Below, piece after piece: positions 51,981 to 61,363 of a DNA stretch of 64,000 nt (the stretch's first letter is position 1; each line of letters begins with the position of its first letter). The stretch lies in contig JAOTVX010000007.1 of the NCBI GenBank assembly GCA_029863175.1, forward strand, positions 1-64,000, in the 5' to 3' direction. The translations under genes were made by a program, and so were the position numbers. A model generated the notes under the pieces. The model did not search any database and was not told the origin of the DNA. It saw nothing but the letters and a program-made list of their open reading frames with translations. This DNA comes from Betaproteobacteria bacterium. GTDB taxonomy: Bacteria > Pseudomonadota > Gammaproteobacteria > Burkholderiales > SG8-41.

Positions 51981-53471
51981 ATGAAGTGGGAAACGGTCAT
52001 CGGGATTGAGACGCACGCCCAGCTCTCGACGAGGTCCAAGATTTTCTCGGGTGCGGCCACCACGTTCGGTGCGGCGCCGAACACGCAGGCGTGCGCGGTG
52101 GACATCGCGCTGCCGGGCGTGCTGCCGGTGGCGAACCGGGAGGCGATCGCCAAGGCGGTGCGCTTCGGACTCGCGATCGGCGCCAGCATCAACCGCCGCT
52201 CGATCTTCGCGCGCAAGAACTACTTCTACCCCGACCTTCCGAAGGGCTACCAGATCAGCCAGTACGAAATACCGATCGTCCAGGGTGGGACGATCGGTAT
52301 TTACCAGGACGGCAAAGAAAAAACAATCCGGCTGACACGGGCGCACCTGGAGGAAGATGCCGGCAAGTCCCTGCACGAGGGCCTCCACGATTTCACCGGC
52401 ATCGACCTCAACCGCGCCGGCACGCCGTTGCTCGAGATCGTCTCGGAGCCCGACCTGCGCAGCGCCGGGGAGGCGGTGGCGTACGCCAGGGTGCTGCACG
52501 CGCTCGTGCGCTGGATCGACATTTGCGATGGCAACATGCAGGAAGGCTCGTTCCGTTGCGATGCCAATGTCTCGGTCCGGCCAGCCGGGTCGGACACGCT
52601 CGGCACGCGCTGCGAGATCAAGAATCTCAATTCCTTCCGCTTTCTCGAGCGGGCAATCGAGTTCGAGGTGTGGCGCCAGATCGAGATTCTCGAGGACGGC
52701 GGCGCGATCGTGCAGGAGACGCGCCTATACGACGCGGCGCGCGACGAGACGCGCCCGATGCGCACCAAGGAAGACGCGCACGATTACCGTTATTTCCCCG
52801 ATCCGGATTTACTCCCGCTGGTCGTAAATCCGGATATGTTGAAGAGCATAGAATCAGAATTGCCGGAGTTGCCCGATGCGATGCGTGAGCGTTTCATGCG
52901 CGACTACCGGTTGCCGGATTACGATGCTCGGATGATGACCGCGACGAGAGAGACGGCGGCTTACTTCGAGGAAGCTGTTCACCTTACGATGGACATGACC
53001 CGGGTTCTGCTTGGTATCAAGGGGAAGGAGCCGGTCGTTTCAGGCGTCGCAAAGCTCACATCCAACTGGATCATGGGACCGCTCGCCGCGGCCGTGAACG
53101 AGGCCGAGCTGGAAATAGGACGGTCTCCCGTAGCTCCCGCCCAACTTGCGAAGCTACAGGCCCGAATTCTTGACGAGACCCTCAATTCCAAGACCGCGAA
53201 GGAGGTATTCTCGGTGATGTGGAGGGGCGACCTGGCAGGAGACGCCGACGCAATCATCGACAAGCGCGGCCTGAAGCAGATTTCGGATTCTGGTGAGCTC
53301 GAAAGAATTTGCGACGATGTAATCGGCGCAAATCCTAGGCAGGCCGAGGACTGCCGCACCGGCAAGGACAAGGCGTTCAACTCGCTGGTGGGGCAGGTGA
53401 TGAAGGCGACCAGGGGCAAGGCGAACCCCCAGCAGGTAACCGAAATCCTGAAGCGGAAGCTTGCTAGCTAG
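51981..53471 (+). CDS. gatB: Asp-tRNA(Asn)/Glu-tRNA(Gln) amidotransferase subunit B
   Basis: Kinase/transferase subunit that activates the misacylated amino acid with ATP. N-terminal [45 protein letters not shown] and [10 protein letters not shown] are diagnostic; C-terminal tail domain with [20 protein letters not shown]. 496 aa from the ATG at 51981; the upstream open frame to 51882 reads the repeat. It is separated from gatA by about 226 bp of heptad repeat and unique sequence. Confidence 0.95.
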   Translation: MKWETVIGIETHAQLSTRSKIFSGAATTFGAAPNTQACAVDIALPGVLPVANREAIAKAVRFGLAIGASINRRSIFARKNYFYPDLPKGYQISQYEIPIVQGGTIGIYQDGKEKTIRLTRAHLEEDAGKSLHEGLHDFTGIDLNRAGTPLLEIVSEPDLRSAGEAVAYARVLHALVRWIDICDGNMQEGSFRCDANVSVRPAGSDTLGTRCEIKNLNSFRFLERAIEFEVWRQIEILEDGGAIVQETRLYDAARDETRPMRTKEDAHDYRYFPDPDLLPLVVNPDMLKSIESELPELPDAMRERFMRDYRLPDYDARMMTATRETAAYFEEAVHLTMDMTRVLLGIKGKEPVVSGVAKLTSNWIMGPLAAAVNEAELEIGRSPVAPAQLAKLQARILDETLNSKTAKEVFSVMWRGDLAGDADAIIDKRGLKQISDSGELERICDDVIGANPRQAEDCRTGKDKAFNSLVGQVMKATRGKANPQQVTEILKRKLAS

Positions 53472-53525
53472 TGGAACGTAACGCCGCCAAACATGCAGGC
53501 GTCTATCGAGGCCCTGGTTTAACGG

Positions 53526-54212
53526 CTAGTAGGCCCTGACCGAGCCGCTCGACGCGCCTCCGCCACTCGTCAGTCTGCGAAAACGCTGCTTCTGCTCGTC
53601 GAAGCGCGAGCGGATGGCGTGGATATCTTTCTCCTGGCTGGCGAGGCGCTCCTGCAGCCAGCGTTGCTGCGCGTCAGTTTTTTCCAATTCCGCACGCAGT
53701 GCCGGCAACGTCTTTGCCAGCCTCTCGTTTTGCTCCGCGTACTTGCGGCGTTTCTCGACGTCTTCGCGGCGCTCGTTTGCTCTCTCGAGCGCCACTTCGA
53801 GCTGACTGATCTGGGAACTTGCCCGCTCGAGCTCGCGGTCGCGCCGCTCGTCGATCTCCGCTTCGCTCGAGTAAATCGCGAGGAGTGTGCGGTCCTGGCG
53901 TTGCTGCTCGGCGACGCGCCTGCGTTCCTCTGTCTTCTTCCTGGCAAGCTCCTGCTTCTCCGCCCGGCGCCGCGCGGCCTCTTCCGGCGATTCCGTCGTC
54001 TTGCGTGTAATACCTCGGCTGTCGAGCTCCTTGGTGGCGCCCCCATGGAATTCCGGCGGCACCCTATCGCCGCAGCCCATGACCCTGCCGTTCTCGTCTT
54101 TCCAGCAAATGATCCTGCCCGCCGCGCGCGCGTCGGCCACGGTGGCGGAAACCACGATCAATGCCCCCATCGCGGCAGCGGCTGCAAGCAGCCGTGAGCG
54201 CGAGTCAGACAT
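53526..54212 (-). CDS. DUF4124-type exported coiled-coil protein
   Basis: Signal peptide ([25 protein letters not shown]), then a short DUF4124-like segment ([21 protein letters not shown]), then a long charged coiled coil (residues about 75-215, many [24 protein letters not shown]) and a Gly/Ser tail. 228 aa. The family has no known function; the protein is presumably periplasmic. It overlaps pyrE by eight bases at its start, so it is co-transcribed from pyrE. Confidence 0.8.
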   Translation of the reverse strand: MSDSRSRLLAAAAAMGALIVVSATVADARAAGRIICWKDENGRVMGCGDRVPPEFHGGATKELDSRGITRKTTESPEEAARRRAEKQELARKKTEERRRVAEQQRQDRTLLAIYSSEAEIDERRDRELERASSQISQLEVALERANERREDVEKRRKYAEQNERLAKTLPALRAELEKTDAQQRWLQERLASQEKDIHAIRSRFDEQKQRFRRLTSGGGASSGSVRAY

Positions 54213-54858
54213 CAGCCGTCACTCCGTAAGAGTCACGGTAACGGCCGACCGCGACAAGGTCTTGCGTGCGCCGTGGATCGGACTTCAAGTACCCCATCAG
54301 ATCGTCAAGCGTGGCAATACTGATCACGGGAATATTATAGCTGGCGCGCACCTCCTGGACCGCGGACAAATTACCGCTCCCGCGCTCCATCCGGTCAAGG
54401 GCGATCACCACCCCGCAGGGTGTGGCGCCGCCAGCGCGGATGAGCTCGACGGATTCGCGCACCGAGGTGCCCGCCGATATGACATCGTCCACGATCAAAA
54501 CGCGGCCCGCGAGCGGCGCCCCGATCACCCTGCCGCCCTCGCCGTGGTCCTTCGCTTCCTTGCGGTTGAAGCTGTAGGGCGCATTACATCCGGTATCTGC
54601 CAGCGCGACGGCCGTGGCTGCGACCAGCGGAATGCCCTTGTACGCCGGCCCGAAGAGCATGTCGAATTCGATGCCGCCGGCAACAATGGCTTTCGCGTAG
54701 AATTGGGCGAGCCGTTTCAGCGCCGCGCCGTCATGAAACAGGCCGGCATCGAAAAAATAAGGCGACAGGCGCCCCGCCTTGGTTTTGTATTCACCAAAGC
54801 GCAGCACGTTCTGCTCGATCGTGAACCGAATGAACTCCTGCCGGAAGTCGGTTGCCAT
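54205..54858 (-). CDS. pyrE: Orotate phosphoribosyltransferase
   Basis: Adds PRPP-derived ribose phosphate to orotate in pyrimidine synthesis. PRPP-binding motif [17 protein letters not shown] near residue 120, plus [17 protein letters not shown] and [12 protein letters not shown]. 217 aa from the ATG at 54858 ([12 protein letters not shown]); the longer open frame to 54990 is not conserved and includes a REP. Divergent from the exonuclease III gene. Confidence 0.95.
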   Translation of the reverse strand: MATDFRQEFIRFTIEQNVLRFGEYKTKAGRLSPYFFDAGLFHDGAALKRLAQFYAKAIVAGGIEFDMLFGPAYKGIPLVAATAVALADTGCNAPYSFNRKEAKDHGEGGRVIGAPLAGRVLIVDDVISAGTSVRESVELIRAGGATPCGVVIALDRMERGSGNLSAVQEVRASYNIPVISIATLDDLMGYLKSDPRRTQDLVAVGRYRDSYGVTADV

Positions 54859-54902
54859 GTGTGGAACCTTCCTCGCTGGTGGTGAATTGACCGGCGCGCT
54901 AA

Positions 54903-54933
54903 GAGTTTGCCGAACCTGGGTTCGACAAACTCC
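54903..54933. repeat. REP palindrome, TTTGTC subtype (divergent)
   Basis: GAGTTTGCCGAACCTGG pairs with GTTCGACAAACTC; the core has drifted from GTCGGAC to GCCGAAC/GTTCGAC. Sits between divergent pyrE and exonuclease III genes. Confidence 0.65.
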
Positions 54934-55011
54934 TGGTGCACGCACACGCCGGACAGGCCGCTGGCGCGTCCGGTCGAATGAGCCGCCCATGCATCTCGCC
55001 GGCTTGAGACC

Positions 55012-55797
55012 ATGAGAATTATAACGTTGAACCTCAACGGCATCCGCTCAGCCAGCCGCCGGGGGGTTTTCCCGTGGCTCAAGCGGCAGCGCGCGGACGT
55101 GGTCTGCATACAGGAGATCAAGGCCCAAGCCTCGGACCTGACGCCGGAAATGAGCAAAGCCGGGGGCCTCACCGGATTCTTCCACTTCGCGGAGAAGAAG
55201 GGTTACAGCGGCGTCGGGCTCTACTGCCGGCGCGCGCCGGATCGCGTCATTGAAGGGACGGGACTCCGCGACATCGACAGCGAAGGGCGTTACCTCCGCG
55301 CCGATTTCAGCCGGCTCTCCGTGATCTCCGTCTACCTACCCTCGGGCTCGAGCGGCCCGCGCCGCCAGGCAGCCAAATTCCGCTTCATGGATCATTTTTT
55401 TCCGTGTCTAAAGAATCTCGTGGCCGAAGGCCGGGAGATTCTTCTGTGCGGGGACTGGAACATCGCGCACCAGGAGATCGATATCAAGAACTGGCGAGGC
55501 AATCGGAAGAATTCCGGCTTCCTGCCCGAGGAGCGCGCCTGGTTGACGCGCGTGCTCGACGAGCTCGGATGGGTGGATGTCTTCCGGCGCGTCGACCCTC
55601 GTTCCGACCAGTACACCTGGTGGTCCAACCGCGGACAGGCGTGGGCCAAGAACGTGGGGTGGCGCATCGACTATCACATCGCGACACCGAAGCTGGCCGC
55701 GACCGCGTGGCGCGCCACGATCTACAAGGCGCGCCGGTTTTCCGACCACGCGCCGCTCACGATCGACTACGATTACACGCCATGGGAGGTGGCATGA
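55012..55797 (+). CDS. xth: Exodeoxyribonuclease III (AP endonuclease)
   Basis: Endonuclease/exonuclease/phosphatase-fold DNA repair enzyme cutting at abasic sites. Motifs [15 protein letters not shown] (Asn), CIQEIKAQ (catalytic Glu), [24 protein letters not shown] and [11 protein letters not shown] (catalytic Asp-His). 261 aa, normal. The stop overlaps the start of the FNT gene (ATGA). Confidence 0.93.
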   Translation: MRIITLNLNGIRSASRRGVFPWLKRQRADVVCIQEIKAQASDLTPEMSKAGGLTGFFHFAEKKGYSGVGLYCRRAPDRVIEGTGLRDIDSEGRYLRADFSRLSVISVYLPSGSSGPRRQAAKFRFMDHFFPCLKNLVAEGREILLCGDWNIAHQEIDIKNWRGNRKNSGFLPEERAWLTRVLDELGWVDVFRRVDPRSDQYTWWSNRGQAWAKNVGWRIDYHIATPKLAATAWRATIYKARRFSDHAPLTIDYDYTPWEVA

Positions 55798-56630
55798 AGC
55801 AGGAGATCTTCGGTCTCAACGCCTTCTCGCCGACGCAGGTGGCGCGGCGCGTGGAATCCATCGGCGTTACCAAGGCGCGGCTGCCCTTGCTGTCGATGTG
55901 CATGCTGGGCATTCTCGCCGGCGGCTTCATCGGGCTCGGCGCCCTGTATTCGGTGTTGGTCATGAGTGACGCCTCGCTCGGTTTTGGCCTTTCGCGCCTC
56001 CTTGGCGGCATCACCTTTTCGATGGGGCTCATCCTCGTCGTGGTTGCGGGCGCGGAGCTTTTCACCGGGAATAATCTGCTCGCGATGGCGTGGGCGGACG
56101 GACGGATTTCGACCGGGGCGGTGTTCTACAATTGGGCCGTCGTGGCCGCGTCCAATTTTGCCGGCGCAGCCGGCCTCGCGCTGATCGTTTACTGGTCGCG
56201 CCATCCGGAGATGAATGATGGCGCTGTTGCCGCCCAATACGTCGCGATCGCTGCCGCGAAATGCTCGATGCCGTTCTGGGAGGCGTTCTTCAAGGGCGTG
56301 CTCTGCAATTTTCTCGTCTGCATGGCAGTCTGGATGGCAATGGCGGGCCGGTCGGTCACAGACAAGGTCCTCGCCATCGTATTCCCGATCTCGGCCTTCG
56401 TCGCCGCCGGCTTCGAGCACAGCATTGCGAACATGTACCTCATTCCGCTCGCGATGCTTCTGCGTGACGGGCTGGCGCTGCCGGTCGCCGGGTCCGAGGC
56501 GATCGGCTGGGCCGGATTCGCGCGCAACCTGGTGCCGGTCATTTTGGGCAACCTGGTCGGGGGGAGCGTCCTGGTGGCGCTTGTCTACCATGTCATCTAC
56601 CGGCGGGGCTCGCGGGGAGAGCGCGCGTGA
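55794..56630 (+). CDS. Formate/nitrite transporter family channel
   Basis: Pentameric inner-membrane anion channel of the FNT family, 278 aa with six hydrophobic segments. Typical text: GGITFSMGLILVVVAGAELFTGNNL, FFKGVLCNFLVCMAVWMA and GFEHSIANMYLIP (pore histidine in the last). Whether it carries formate, nitrite or hydrosulfide cannot be told. Co-transcribed with exonuclease III upstream and an AmpG-type permease downstream by 4-bp overlaps on both sides. Confidence 0.9.
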   Translation: MKQEIFGLNAFSPTQVARRVESIGVTKARLPLLSMCMLGILAGGFIGLGALYSVLVMSDASLGFGLSRLLGGITFSMGLILVVVAGAELFTGNNLLAMAWADGRISTGAVFYNWAVVAASNFAGAAGLALIVYWSRHPEMNDGAVAAQYVAIAAAKCSMPFWEAFFKGVLCNFLVCMAVWMAMAGRSVTDKVLAIVFPISAFVAAGFEHSIANMYLIPLAMLLRDGLALPVAGSEAIGWAGFARNLVPVILGNLVGGSVLVALVYHVIYRRGSRGERA

Positions 56631-57892
56631 CCGGCGCGGTGCGCCCCGCCGACTATCTGAAGGTCTTCACCAACCGCCGCATCGCGGCGGTGCTGCTGCT
56701 CGGCTTCTCCTCGGGACTTCCGCTGGCGCTCACGGCGGGCACGCTCCAGGCCTGGCTCGCCGTGGAGAACGTCGACATCACCACGATCGGTTTGTTCACG
56801 TTGGCGGGCCAGCCCTACATCTACAAATTTCTTTGGGCGCCGTTCATGGACCGTTTTGCGCCGCCGATTTTCGGGCGCAGGCGGGGCTGGATCATTCTCG
56901 CGCAGCTCGCGCTGCTCGTGACGATTGCATTCATGGGAACGCTCTCGCCGCGAGAGACACCTTGGCTGTTGGGCGGGACGGCGCTCCTGGTGGCCTTTCT
57001 TTCCGCCTCGCAGGACATCGTGGTCGACGCCTACCGCACCGACGTGCTCCACGAGTCCGAGCGCGGAGCCGGCGCCGCGATTTCGGTAATGGGCTATCGC
57101 ATCGCCATGCTCGCCTCGGGCGGGCTCGCACTCGTGCTGGCGGACCAGGTTCTCGGCTGGGGCGGCATGTACTTTCTCATGGCAGCGCTGATGGTGGTCG
57201 GCATGGTGGCGACCTGGTTCGCGCCGGAGCCCGAGGAGGCGGGGCGCGCGCCCGCTACGCTCGGGGCGGCGTTCGTCGAGCCGCTGCGCGAATTTTTCGC
57301 ACGCAACGGCGCGTGGCTGCTTCTGGCGCTGATCGTGCTCTACAAACTGGGCGATGCCTTTGCCGGCACGCTTACCACCGCGTTCCTCATCCGCGGAGCC
57401 GGTTTTTCGGCTACCGAAGTGGGCGCGATCAACAAGGCGCTCGGGCTTGTCGCCACGATCGCGGGGGCGCTCATTGGAGGGGCCTGGATGGCGGGGCTGG
57501 GCCTCTACCGCGCGCTCATGATCTTCGGCGTTCTGCAGGCCGTGACCAACCTCGGGTTCATGGCGCTCGCCATGGCGGGCAAGAGCTATCCGCTCATGGT
57601 CGGCGTGATCGCCGCGGAGAATTTGTGCGGCGGCATGGGGACGGCGGCATTCGTGGCGCTCCTGATGTCGCTGTGCAATCACCGGTTCTCCGCGACCCAG
57701 TACGCGTTGCTCTCGGCGCTCGCGGCAGTCGGCCGCGTCTACGTCGGTCCGGCTTCCGGCTATCTCGTCGTGGCGATCGGCTGGGCGCCCTTCTTCTTCT
57801 TCACGTTCCTGATCGCGCTGCCGGGGCTGTGGCTCCTTTGGCGGCTTCGCGCCCGGCTTGAACCGGTCCCTCCAGCAGTTACTACGCCGTAA
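56627..57892 (+). CDS. ampG: AmpG-family muropeptide permease (MFS)
   Basis: Major facilitator of 421 aa with about 12 hydrophobic segments. AmpG-type signature: GFSSGLPLALTAGTLQAWLA, AGQPYIYKFLWAPFMDRF, FLSASQDIVVDAYRTDVL and GAGAAISVMGYRIAMLASGG. Imports GlcNAc-anhydroMurNAc peptides released by lytic transglycosylases such as the slt and rlpA products in this window. GTG start overlapping the FNT stop. Confidence 0.9.
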   Translation: MTGAVRPADYLKVFTNRRIAAVLLLGFSSGLPLALTAGTLQAWLAVENVDITTIGLFTLAGQPYIYKFLWAPFMDRFAPPIFGRRRGWIILAQLALLVTIAFMGTLSPRETPWLLGGTALLVAFLSASQDIVVDAYRTDVLHESERGAGAAISVMGYRIAMLASGGLALVLADQVLGWGGMYFLMAALMVVGMVATWFAPEPEEAGRAPATLGAAFVEPLREFFARNGAWLLLALIVLYKLGDAFAGTLTTAFLIRGAGFSATEVGAINKALGLVATIAGALIGGAWMAGLGLYRALMIFGVLQAVTNLGFMALAMAGKSYPLMVGVIAAENLCGGMGTAAFVALLMSLCNHRFSATQYALLSALAAVGRVYVGPASGYLVVAIGWAPFFFFTFLIALPGLWLLWRLRARLEPVPPAVTTP

Positions 57893-57928
57893 CGCTCATC
57901 GATTCAACGAAAGGAGCAGACATGGGTC

Positions 57929-58144
57929 ATGTTGGACAATGCCGGTCCCCTGAGCGTGCACACCGGCGGAACCGAGATGCTGCTGCCAAAAGATTTCCGC
58001 TGGCCTGGCGGCAAGCGCATCGGGGTCTTTCTCAGGATGGCGTTCGAGAAGGTGATCGAGATCGCGAAGAAATCGAAGGATGTTTGGATCGGGACGCGCG
58101 CGGAAGGCGCGGCGCACGTTCGCAAGGCGCTCAAGAATTCGTGA
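57929..58144 (+). pseudogene. Polysaccharide deacetylase-like protein with its middle deleted
   Basis: A 71-codon frame: LLPKDFRWPGGKRIGVFLRMAFE resembles the N-terminus of PuuE-type polysaccharide deacetylases. It runs directly into VIEIAKKSKDVWIGTRAEGAAHVRKAL, resembling their C-terminus (the usual size is about 280 aa or more). None of the metal-binding Asp/His residues remain. A good AAGGAG site (57911) precedes an ATG at 57922 that is out of frame with this reading. Identification by wording only; it could instead be a small unknown protein. Confidence 0.45.
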
Positions 58145-58213
58145 CTGCCGCGGCGTGGTTCCTAAGTTGGGATCTCCGTTCTCTGCCGAAGCACAGAAGG
58201 GGGCGTCGGGGTT

Positions 58214-58252
58214 TACCATTCACCATTCACCATTCACCATTCACGATTCACC
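58214..58252. repeat. Heptad-repeat island (deacetylase remnant/FAH)
   Basis: Units TACCATT CACCATT CACCATT CACCATT CACGATT CACC in strict register, 20 bases before the FAH ribosome site. Confidence 0.85.
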
Positions 58253-58274
58253 GGTTCCAGGGAGGGAGGATGAA

Positions 58275-59168
58275 ATGCGACTCGTGACGTTTTCACCGCA
58301 AGCGGGCGGCGCACCGCGGGTAGGGATGCTGCGCGACGGCGACGAGGTAATCGACCTTACGCATGTGGGCGGTAATCCGCCGTTCGATCCGGCCGCCATG
58401 GTTTCTCTCATCGCCGCGGGAGGGAAGGCGTTATCGTGGCTGAGGGATGTCGCGTCGAAGGGCAAGGACATCGTGGCGCTTGACGGGGTGCGGCTGCATG
58501 CGCCGGTCCCGCGCCCGCCCAAAAACGTCTACTGCGTCGGCTGGAATTACCTCGATCATTTCGAGGAGGGCGCAAAAGCGCGCACGCAGAAAGTCGACCT
58601 TCCCGAGCACCCCGCGTTCTTTTCCAAGGCCGCAACGTCGGTGACGGGGCCCCACGACACGATTCCTTTCAATGCCAACGTGTCCAAACAGATCGACTGG
58701 GAAGTAGAGCTCGGGCTCGTCATCGGACCCGGGGGCAAGAACATCCCCGAGGCCGAAGCAACGAAACACGTGTTCGGCTATACCGTCATCAACGACATTT
58801 CCGCGCGCGATATCCAGCGCCGGCATAACCAATGGTTCAAGGGAAAGAGCCTGGACGGCTCATGCCCGATGGGCCCGTGGATCGTCACGGCCGACGCCGT
58901 GAAGGATCCCGACAACCTGCGCCTGAGAACGCGGGTGAACGGCGCCGTCAAGCAGGATTCGAGCACGAGTTATCTCTACTTCAAGCTGCCGCGCATCATT
59001 GCGGAGCTCTCGCTCGGCTTGACGCTGGAGGCCGGGGACATCATCGCCACCGGCACGCCGTCCGGTGTCGGTTACGCGCGCACGCCGCCCGAGTTCCTGA
59101 AGCCGGGGGACGTGCTGGAGACCGAGATCGAGGGGATCGGGCTGCTCCACAACACGATCGGAGCCTAG
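58275..59168 (+). CDS. Fumarylacetoacetate hydrolase family protein
   Basis: FAH-superfamily hydrolase/isomerase/decarboxylase with the metal-binding core: NVYCVGWNYLDHFEEG, WEVELGLVIGPGGKNI, GYTVINDISARDIQRRHNQWFKGKSLDGSCPMGPW and GDIIATGTPSGVGYARTPP. 297 aa from the ATG at 58275, with GGAGGATGAA ribosome site. The substrate is probably an oxo-acid of aromatic breakdown (inference); no pathway partners are adjacent, although a remnant of an intradiol dioxygenase-like gene lies at 11150. Confidence 0.87.
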   Translation: MRLVTFSPQAGGAPRVGMLRDGDEVIDLTHVGGNPPFDPAAMVSLIAAGGKALSWLRDVASKGKDIVALDGVRLHAPVPRPPKNVYCVGWNYLDHFEEGAKARTQKVDLPEHPAFFSKAATSVTGPHDTIPFNANVSKQIDWEVELGLVIGPGGKNIPEAEATKHVFGYTVINDISARDIQRRHNQWFKGKSLDGSCPMGPWIVTADAVKDPDNLRLRTRVNGAVKQDSSTSYLYFKLPRIIAELSLGLTLEAGDIIATGTPSGVGYARTPPEFLKPGDVLETEIEGIGLLHNTIGA

Positions 59169-59186
59169 CGTCCGATCGTGGGAAGG

Positions 59187-59300
59187 AAGTGATGAATGAT
59201 GGTGATGGGTAGTGGTGATGGACAATGGTGATGAAAACCTGCGAATTGAACTACATCACCAGTAATCATCACCCGTTCTCATCACCAGTACACATCACTT
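59187..59300. repeat. Heptad-type island with opposed arms (FAH/metW)
   Basis: The left arm 59187-59234 repeats GTGATGA/GGTGATG/TGGTGAT. The right arm 59253-59300 repeats ATCACCA/ATCATCACCC. The register is looser than elsewhere, with 6-9 base steps. Between convergent genes. Confidence 0.7.
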
Positions 59301-59322
59301 GTTTCTGGCCAGAAGTGGCCGG

Positions 59323-59925
59323 TCAGGCCCTCTGAAAGCGGTAGACTGCGAGCGCGCCCAGCAGATTGGGCAGGAACGAGACCGCGCTGCCGTTGGTAAT
59401 CACCGTGCGCTCGAGGATTCGCACCTCGCGCGCTCCGCAGAAGTCCTCGAAGTCGGTGATCGTGCAAAGGTGAATGTTGGGCGTGTCGTGCCAATGGAAG
59501 GGCAGGTCGTCGGAGACGGGCATTTTGCCGCCCAGAACTTGCAGGCGGTTCTTCCAGTAGCCGAAGTTCGGGAACGTCACGATGCCCTCGCGCCCCACGC
59601 GGAGCATCTCGCGCACGATGCGCTCGCTGTGACGCACGGCCTGCAGCGTTTGCGACAGGATCACATAGTCGAAAGCGCGGTCCTCGAAGTCGGACAGCCC
59701 GCTCTCCAGATCGCTCTGAATCACGTTCACGCCGTTCTTAACGCAGGCCAGCACGCCCGCTTCATCGATCTCGACGCCGTACCCGGACGCATTGCGCTCG
59801 CGCCAAAGATATCTGAGGAGCGTGCCGTCGCCGCAGCCCAGGTCGAGGACGCGCGCGCCGGGCCGCACCCAATCGGCGATTGCCGCGAAATCCGGCCGCC
59901 GCATCCCGTTGCCGTTCACCTTCAT
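59323..59925 (-). CDS. metW: Methionine biosynthesis protein MetW
   Basis: Methyltransferase-fold protein required with MetX for homoserine O-acylation in many proteobacteria. Text: [15 protein letters not shown] (SAM loop), [42 protein letters not shown], all typical of MetW. 200 aa. The ATG overlaps the metX stop by four bases, so it is translated from the same SAM-II-controlled message. Confidence 0.93.
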   Translation of the reverse strand: MKVNGNGMRRPDFAAIADWVRPGARVLDLGCGDGTLLRYLWRERNASGYGVEIDEAGVLACVKNGVNVIQSDLESGLSDFEDRAFDYVILSQTLQAVRHSERIVREMLRVGREGIVTFPNFGYWKNRLQVLGGKMPVSDDLPFHWHDTPNIHLCTITDFEDFCGAREVRILERTVITNGSAVSFLPNLLGALAVYRFQRA

Positions 59926-61073
59926 CGCAGTGCCGCCTCTTCGTGAATGCGATCGAAGTAGGCCGTGACCAGGGCATGGTAGCGCGCATCGTCAAGCAGG
60001 AACGCATCATGGCCGTGCGGCGCATCGATCTCCGCGTAGGTGACCTCGCGCCGGTTGTGGAGCAGCGCCCTGACGATTTCGCGTGAGCGTTCCGGCGAGA
60101 AGCGCCAATCGGTCGTGAACGAGATGACAAGGTAGGCCGCTCGCGCCGGTGCGAGCGCTCTCGCGAGGTCGCCGCCGTGTTCGAAGCCGGGGTCGAAGTA
60201 GTCGAGCACCTTGGTGATGCGAAGATAAGTGTTCGCATCAAAGTAGTCGGAAAATTTGGTCCCCTGGTAGCCGAGGTAGGACTCGATCTCGAATTCCGGC
60301 TCGAACGAGTACTGCAGCCGGCCGTGCTTGAGCTGCCGGCCGAACTTGTCTGCCATCACGTCGTCCGAAAGGTAGGTGATGTGACCCACCATGCGCGCGA
60401 CGCGCAGCCCCCGCATCGGGCGGGTGTTGTGCTCGTAGTAGTGCCCGCCGTGGAAATCGGGATCGGTGATGATCGCCTGGCGCGCAACCTCGTTGAAGGC
60501 GATATTCTGGGCCGAGAGGTTCGGCGTGCACGCAATCGCGAGGGCATGTCCCACGCGCTCAGGGTAGCTCACCGTCCACTGCAACGCCTGCATCGCGCCG
60601 AGACTGCCGCCCATGACCGCTGCGAAGCGCTTGATGCCGAGATAATCGGCGAGCCGCGCCTGGGTCGTGACCCAGTCCTCCACCGTGAGCAGCGGAAAGT
60701 CCGCACCCCAGGCTTTGCCGGTGCGGGGGTTGATGCTCTGGGGACCCGTGGAGCCGTGGCAGCCCCCGAGATTGTTCACGCCGACGACGAAGAAGCGGTC
60801 GGTGTCCAGCGGTTTGCCCGGCCCGACCATGTTATCCCACCAGCCGACGTTGTCGGGATCCTCGGCATAACGGCCGGCGACATGGTGCGCGGCGTTGAGC
60901 GCATGGCATGCCAGCACCGCGTTGCTGCGGTCGGCGTTGAGCTGTCCGTAGGTCTCGTAGACGAGCTCGTACTGTTCCATCACCGCCCCGCACTTGAGCC
61001 GGACCGGCTCGCTGAACTTCGCGAGCTGCGGCGTGACGATGCCGACTGATTTCGATGTAAGCGCGCTGTCCAT
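59922..61073 (-). CDS. metX: Homoserine O-acetyl/succinyltransferase MetX
   Basis: Alpha/beta-hydrolase acyltransferase starting methionine synthesis. Nucleophile serine in [12 protein letters not shown], oxyanion [20 protein letters not shown]-terminal [13 protein letters not shown] (catalytic Asp/His region). 383 aa. In proteobacteria with metW, MetX often uses succinyl-CoA, but the acyl donor is not clear from what I can see. The ATG at 61073 lies directly after a terminator-like hairpin and SAM-II riboswitch, so expression should drop when SAM is plentiful. Confidence 0.95.
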   Translation of the reverse strand: MDSALTSKSVGIVTPQLAKFSEPVRLKCGAVMEQYELVYETYGQLNADRSNAVLACHALNAAHHVAGRYAEDPDNVGWWDNMVGPGKPLDTDRFFVVGVNNLGGCHGSTGPQSINPRTGKAWGADFPLLTVEDWVTTQARLADYLGIKRFAAVMGGSLGAMQALQWTVSYPERVGHALAIACTPNLSAQNIAFNEVARQAIITDPDFHGGHYYEHNTRPMRGLRVARMVGHITYLSDDVMADKFGRQLKHGRLQYSFEPEFEIESYLGYQGTKFSDYFDANTYLRITKVLDYFDPGFEHGGDLARALAPARAAYLVISFTTDWRFSPERSREIVRALLHNRREVTYAEIDAPHGHDAFLLDDARYHALVTAYFDRIHEEAALR

Positions 61074-61078
61074 GTCCC

Positions 61079-61113
61079 AAAAAGCAAAACCCGGCGAGCT
61101 TGCGCTGGCCGGG
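61079..61113 (-). terminator. Intrinsic terminator in the metX leader
   Basis: On the minus strand CCCGGC, a 12-base loop, GCCGGG, then TTTTGCTTTTT. The U-tract ends six bases before the metX ATG. The tail is the same GTTTTGCTTTTTGG found after the distal SAH aptamer. Confidence 0.75.
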
Positions 61114-61138
61114 TCCGGAAAAAACTTGTAACGTTTTC

Positions 61139-61191
61139 TCTTTAGCCGGATTTGTAACGCGCCCGCAAGCTGAATATCAAATCGGCGCGAC
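61139..61191 (-). promoter_or_regulatory. SAM-II riboswitch
   Basis: Minus-strand RNA CGCGCCGATTTGA, then CTTGC, GGGCGCG, TTACAAATC and CGGCTAAA. CGCGCC/GGCGCG is helix P1, GATTTG/CAAATC is the pseudoknot helix, and GCTAAA is the conserved SAM-contact stretch of the metA/SAM-II motif. 65 bp upstream of metX. The class is known mainly from alphaproteobacteria. Confidence 0.88.
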
Positions 61192-61260
61192 AGAAGCGGA
61201 TGGAACGTTACCCGCCCAGACCCGGAAAGTCAAATTCCCGCCGGGCCGGGCGGCGTTCCG

Positions 61261-61348
61261 GGTTCAAAGTTTCAGGTTCAAAGTTGTTTTTTTCGGGGTC
61301 TTTGTTGGGGGTTAGACCTCGAACATTGAACTTAGAACTTGGAACTCG
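61261..61348. repeat. Heptad-repeat island with opposed arms (metX leader/ptsI end)
   Basis: Left GGTTCAAAGTTTCAGGTTCA (61261-61280) plus AAGTTG. Right TTGAACTTAGAACTTGGAAC (from 61326), i.e. TTGAACT TAGAACT TGGAACT units. Complementary across a T/G-rich loop. Confidence 0.75.
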
Positions 61349-61363
61349 CGCTGCTGGCGCGCC

